Under the pieces are notes generated by a model that worked only from the letters and a program-made list of their open reading frames with translations, was not told where the DNA came from and ran no database searches. Made by a program: the position numbers and the translations under genes. A DNA stretch of 18,190 nt from Pseudomonadota bacterium. GTDB lineage: Bacteria > Pseudomonadota > Alphaproteobacteria > Rhizobiales > Hyphomicrobiaceae. Shown here one piece after another: positions 16,801 through 18,190 of this stretch (within the stretch, counting starts at the first letter, position 1; every line of letters begins with the position of its first letter). The stretch spans positions 1-18,190 of the forward strand of contig JAKALI010000026.1 of the NCBI GenBank assembly GCA_021813195.1, read 5' to 3'.

Positions 16801-17641
16801 ACTCGACGGCGGCCAGCCCCTCGCGGCCTTATTGACCGATCAGCCGGGCGGCAAGCGCAGGATCCTCGCCGACAGCACGGATGCTGGCCAGGCCCTCAAA
16901 TTGGTTGGCTTCTACCCGAATATGCAGGGTGGTCGCGTGCGGCTCGAAGTCGATCTGGATGGCCGCGGCGCTGCCGAGAAAACAGGCGTTTTGTGGATCG
17001 ATGACTTTAAGGTTCTGGGCGACCAGGTGGTGGCCGAAGTGATTTCGGGTGCAGAGGGACAGGAGGGCCCAGCCATCGGTGTGGCGGTTCCCGGACAGCG
17101 CCGCGTCGTGCGCGAGGTCATCACGTTCGACCGGCTGAAACTTCCCTTCGCGGTGGGCTATGGGCAATTCGTAATTGAGGAGTCCTATTTGCGCGGTCCC
17201 GTGCTCGGCGCGACGATGCGCGGCAAGGTCGATTATGGCGCGGAGCGCGTCAATATCGGGGGGACGTACATTCCGCTGCAGGGGCTCAACAATATGCTGG
17301 GTGGAATTCCCATTGTGGGACAAATCCTAAGCGGCCCGCGCGGGGAAGGCGTATTTGGTATCACCTTCGCCATTCAAGGCCCGATGCAGCAGCCACAGGT
17401 CATCGTCAATCCGCTATCCATGGTTGCGCCAGGAATTTTCCGCGAAATTTTTCAAATGACCAATCCCAACACGAAAGTTCTGCCACGCGGACCAACCACA
17501 CCTTCGGTGCCTGTGGACCAGCGTGCGCGCGCTTCGAGTTCTGTCGGCGGCGGCGAGCAACGTCCGGTACAGGGCAGCGCCATGCCACCTGTCATCGACG
17601 GTTGGTCGTCCGATACTGTGGTTCCGACGAAAAAACGCTGA
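13838..17641 (+). CDS. Giant AsmA-like / DUF3971 envelope protein (YhdP-like)
   Basis: This 1267-aa protein has a short cytoplasmic tail and one membrane anchor at about 63-86 (LLLVFTPVVLLALLAAIVGY), followed by a long periplasmic part of repeating beta strands. The segment near residue 527 (WPSGINSESRNWFGRHVVSG) is typical of DUF3971, and the last 230 residues hold the AsmA-like C-terminal domain: WIDDFKVLGD, FDRLKLPFAVGYGQFVIEES, GGTYIPLQGLNNMLGGIPIV and the end motif VNPLSMVAPGIFREIF. Relatives such as YhdP, TamB and AsmA are thought to bridge inner and outer membranes and move phospholipids. The GTG at 13838 is preceded by GAGGA at 6-base spacing; an in-frame ATG at 13913 is the alternative and keeps the anchor. 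It diverges from bcp across 262 bases. Confidence 0.9.
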   Translation: MDKTTPTRSGRAGRQPSTERTSPGWMVTGDATPSPKRTRSADIDMGSADRGAQSLAFVARLATRLLLVFTPVVLLALLAAIVGYVRLLHGPISLKVLAGSIERGIGAEFGDLSAAVDDAVLRLTDGHDFEFRLVNLRLTESDGSIVMSAPIAAVALDLAQIAKGQFVPRRVELIDARLSLSYAASSGLALSFDEAAGLPENPSQPDVVTPVPNATAPETPGTPPGSAMGKRIDVARALADYTARARRGSDATSYLREIALKNASLRLEHEGQVSEVIVRELAIDLDHRARRSLISSTATIESDRGPWSLSLLSEDSEKTGQLLVKVSIRDFVPSALGRAAPALALLKALDLPMAANASFELATNGELKSAEAAIELGRGQFDFGADIVAPLRVDAGLLQFAYQPEASRVTLLPSTLKWGDSQVSIAGRFDHDPAAPSTGQWTYELNGLAGVLAAEEFGVGGIPLQSLSMRGRILTEENRVDLQEFRLAAQDSELVVAAKYSVPKTGGAGVQFAGQLSAATAELIKVIWPSGINSESRNWFGRHVVSGRLKSAQMTYGTGEFTAENAVVLPSGLRQSMSLTADVESAQIRPFEGSAAVVVSGPGQVRINDRVLQITLASAKLAGGQSATKPLALDGAQFSVSDVFDPAAKGTLTWRSKSELSAALSAFAVLPDAQVPDLAGMAGAIDGKFDGQFEIKVPFGQLTHADPLGVTGSARITDVRSLQKIGIVSVQSGTIAVDLNEKGATANGDLILNGVLAKLAWKRSSEDQDNVPQPLTLTARLDNSDRKQLGIDVNDYVQGEVPVEVTIGGGDSARDAIRVRADLSPAELTISELAWSKPAGREAELRFEIVPGTTHKTELQNFKLTGDSIAVDGWIGLGPDNKVQQVRFPNFSLNVVGRLEVEAKRSPKNIWTANARGATFDGRDFFRSLFTVGTPSAAPVKPAENQGGLDLNVSIDNVIGHTGVSLRGLRMDVSRRAGRLTALNARGTLDGGQPLAALLTDQPGGKRRILADSTDAGQALKLVGFYPNMQGGRVRLEVDLDGRGAAEKTGVLWIDDFKVLGDQVVAEVISGAEGQEGPAIGVAVPGQRRVVREVITFDRLKLPFAVGYGQFVIEESYLRGPVLGATMRGKVDYGAERVNIGGTYIPLQGLNNMLGGIPIVGQILSGPRGEGVFGITFAIQGPMQQPQVIVNPLSMVAPGIFREIFQMTNPNTKVLPRGPTTPSVPVDQRARASSSVGGGEQRPVQGSAMPPVIDGWSSDTVVPTKKR

Positions 17642-17651
17642 CAACGTCAGC
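17630..17651 (-). terminator. Intrinsic terminator of the PurH-like gene
   Basis: Read on the minus strand, GCTGAC-GTT-GTCAGC (17651-17637) is a perfect 6-bp hairpin with a 3-base loop, followed by G and six T (17635-17630). It lies 72 bases after the stop of the PurH-like gene and overlaps the stop codon of the convergent AsmA-like gene. On the plus strand the hairpin is not followed by T, so it serves mainly the minus-strand gene. Confidence 0.62.
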
Positions 17652-17722
17652 AGGGGCTCTTGTTGGCGCGTCTTGCCTATCTCTCGCAGGTCAACTGCGC
17701 ATCTCGACGGCAGTGGCGGGTT

Positions 17723-18190
17723 TTAGTGACCGGCGAAGATCCGGCCCTTCACGTCCGGCACAGTGTGGAAAATCACGTCAAACTGGCGCGCATGTTCGGC
17801 GACCTCTTTGTCGTTCACCGAGCCGGAGGTTGCGAACACGGCGGCCACCTTGCGACGGGCGAGCGCATCGAAGCCATCGGCGAAGGCAAAGTAGCTGTCG
17901 GAAACGACCGCTGCGCCCTTGAGGGCCGCTAAGCGCCGCGTCTGACGGGCTTGCTGAATGGCAAGCTCGCAAGCGGCTGCGCGTTCCTGCTGGCCGGCTG
18001 CATTGGCGATCAGAATTCCATCCTTGGCGATCGTGATGGCGTTGCTGGAGGCTGCCGCGCACACGCCCCAGGCCAAGCACATGTCGGCGACGAGTCGGGG
18101 CTCCCAGGTCTTGGGGAACTTCGGCACGAACAGGTTGGGTGTCTGCGTGATCGTGGCCCCACGAATGGTGCGCGAGATCTCGCCGCAGTC
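17723..18190 (-). CDS. C-terminal part of a divergent PurH-like AICAR transformylase domain protein
   Basis: The frame is open from the right edge to a TAA at 17723, giving 155 residues of a gene whose start lies outside. It matches the C-terminal AICAR formyltransferase domain of PurH: SNAITIAKDG and AAGQQER (normally GxGAGQxSR), VVSDSYFAFADGFDAL (normally SDAFFPFxD) and ATSGSVNDKEV (normally GGSxxDxEV). PurH makes the last two steps of IMP synthesis. Several signature positions differ from the canonical enzyme: the GAGQ loop reads NAAGQ, and the end reads GRIFAGH where PurH has a short RHFRH-like tail. It may be a paralogue or a single-domain relative and not the main PurH. It is followed by a good terminator. 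Confidence 0.65.
   Translation of the reverse strand, partial: DCGEISRTIRGATITQTPNLFVPKFPKTWEPRLVADMCLAWGVCAAASSNAITIAKDGILIANAAGQQERAAACELAIQQARQTRRLAALKGAAVVSDSYFAFADGFDALARRKVAAVFATSGSVNDKEVAEHARQFDVIFHTVPDVKGRIFAGH

Overview
The window is high-GC DNA from an alphaproteobacterium, most likely order Hyphomicrobiales (Rhizobiales); I cannot name the genus. The evidence is the purC-purS-purQ arrangement with a small membrane-protein gene between purS and purQ, a DUF1476/F1-ATPase zeta-subunit gene, a bactofilin, a DUF3971/AsmA-type giant, and the N-terminus of a very long coiled-coil membrane protein that resembles the growth-pole-ring (GPR) family of polar-growing Rhizobiales. No tRNA, rRNA, CRISPR array, insertion sequence or integrase was seen. 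The region looks like ordinary chromosome, not a mobile island.

Left part (1-3534): the GPR-like gene leaves the window on the minus strand. It diverges across a 378-bp gap from a stand-alone histidine phosphotransfer (HPt) protein. Then come an adrenodoxin-type 2Fe-2S ferredoxin and a thioredoxin-reductase-like ferredoxin-NADP reductase, which together make a short electron-transfer chain.

Middle (3584-9373, all minus strand): a purine operon reads right to left as purC, purS, a 49-aa membrane protein, a secreted four-cysteine protein and purQ, with 1- or 4-base overlaps from purS onward. It is followed by a VWA (CoxE-like) protein. Further left are a lipoprotein and a BioF2-type GNAT acyltransferase. 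purC makes SAICAR. PurS and PurQ are two of the three subunits of FGAM synthase; purL is not in the window.

Right part (9718-18190): the zeta-subunit gene (plus) converges on an alpha/beta serine hydrolase (minus). A lipoprotein and a GNAT gene (plus) converge on a bactofilin (minus) with overlapping stop codons. A PrxQ/Bcp peroxiredoxin (minus) diverges from a 1267-aa AsmA/DUF3971 envelope protein (plus). That protein converges on the C-terminal end of a divergent PurH-like AICAR transformylase, separated by a good intrinsic terminator.

The most notable points are the two non-enzymatic envelope proteins translationally coupled inside the purine operon, the GPR-like gene facing an orphan HPt gene, a peroxiredoxin whose usual resolving cysteine is missing, and several well-formed palindromes placed over predicted promoters. 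Domain and family calls rest on reading the translations by eye; no database search was run.
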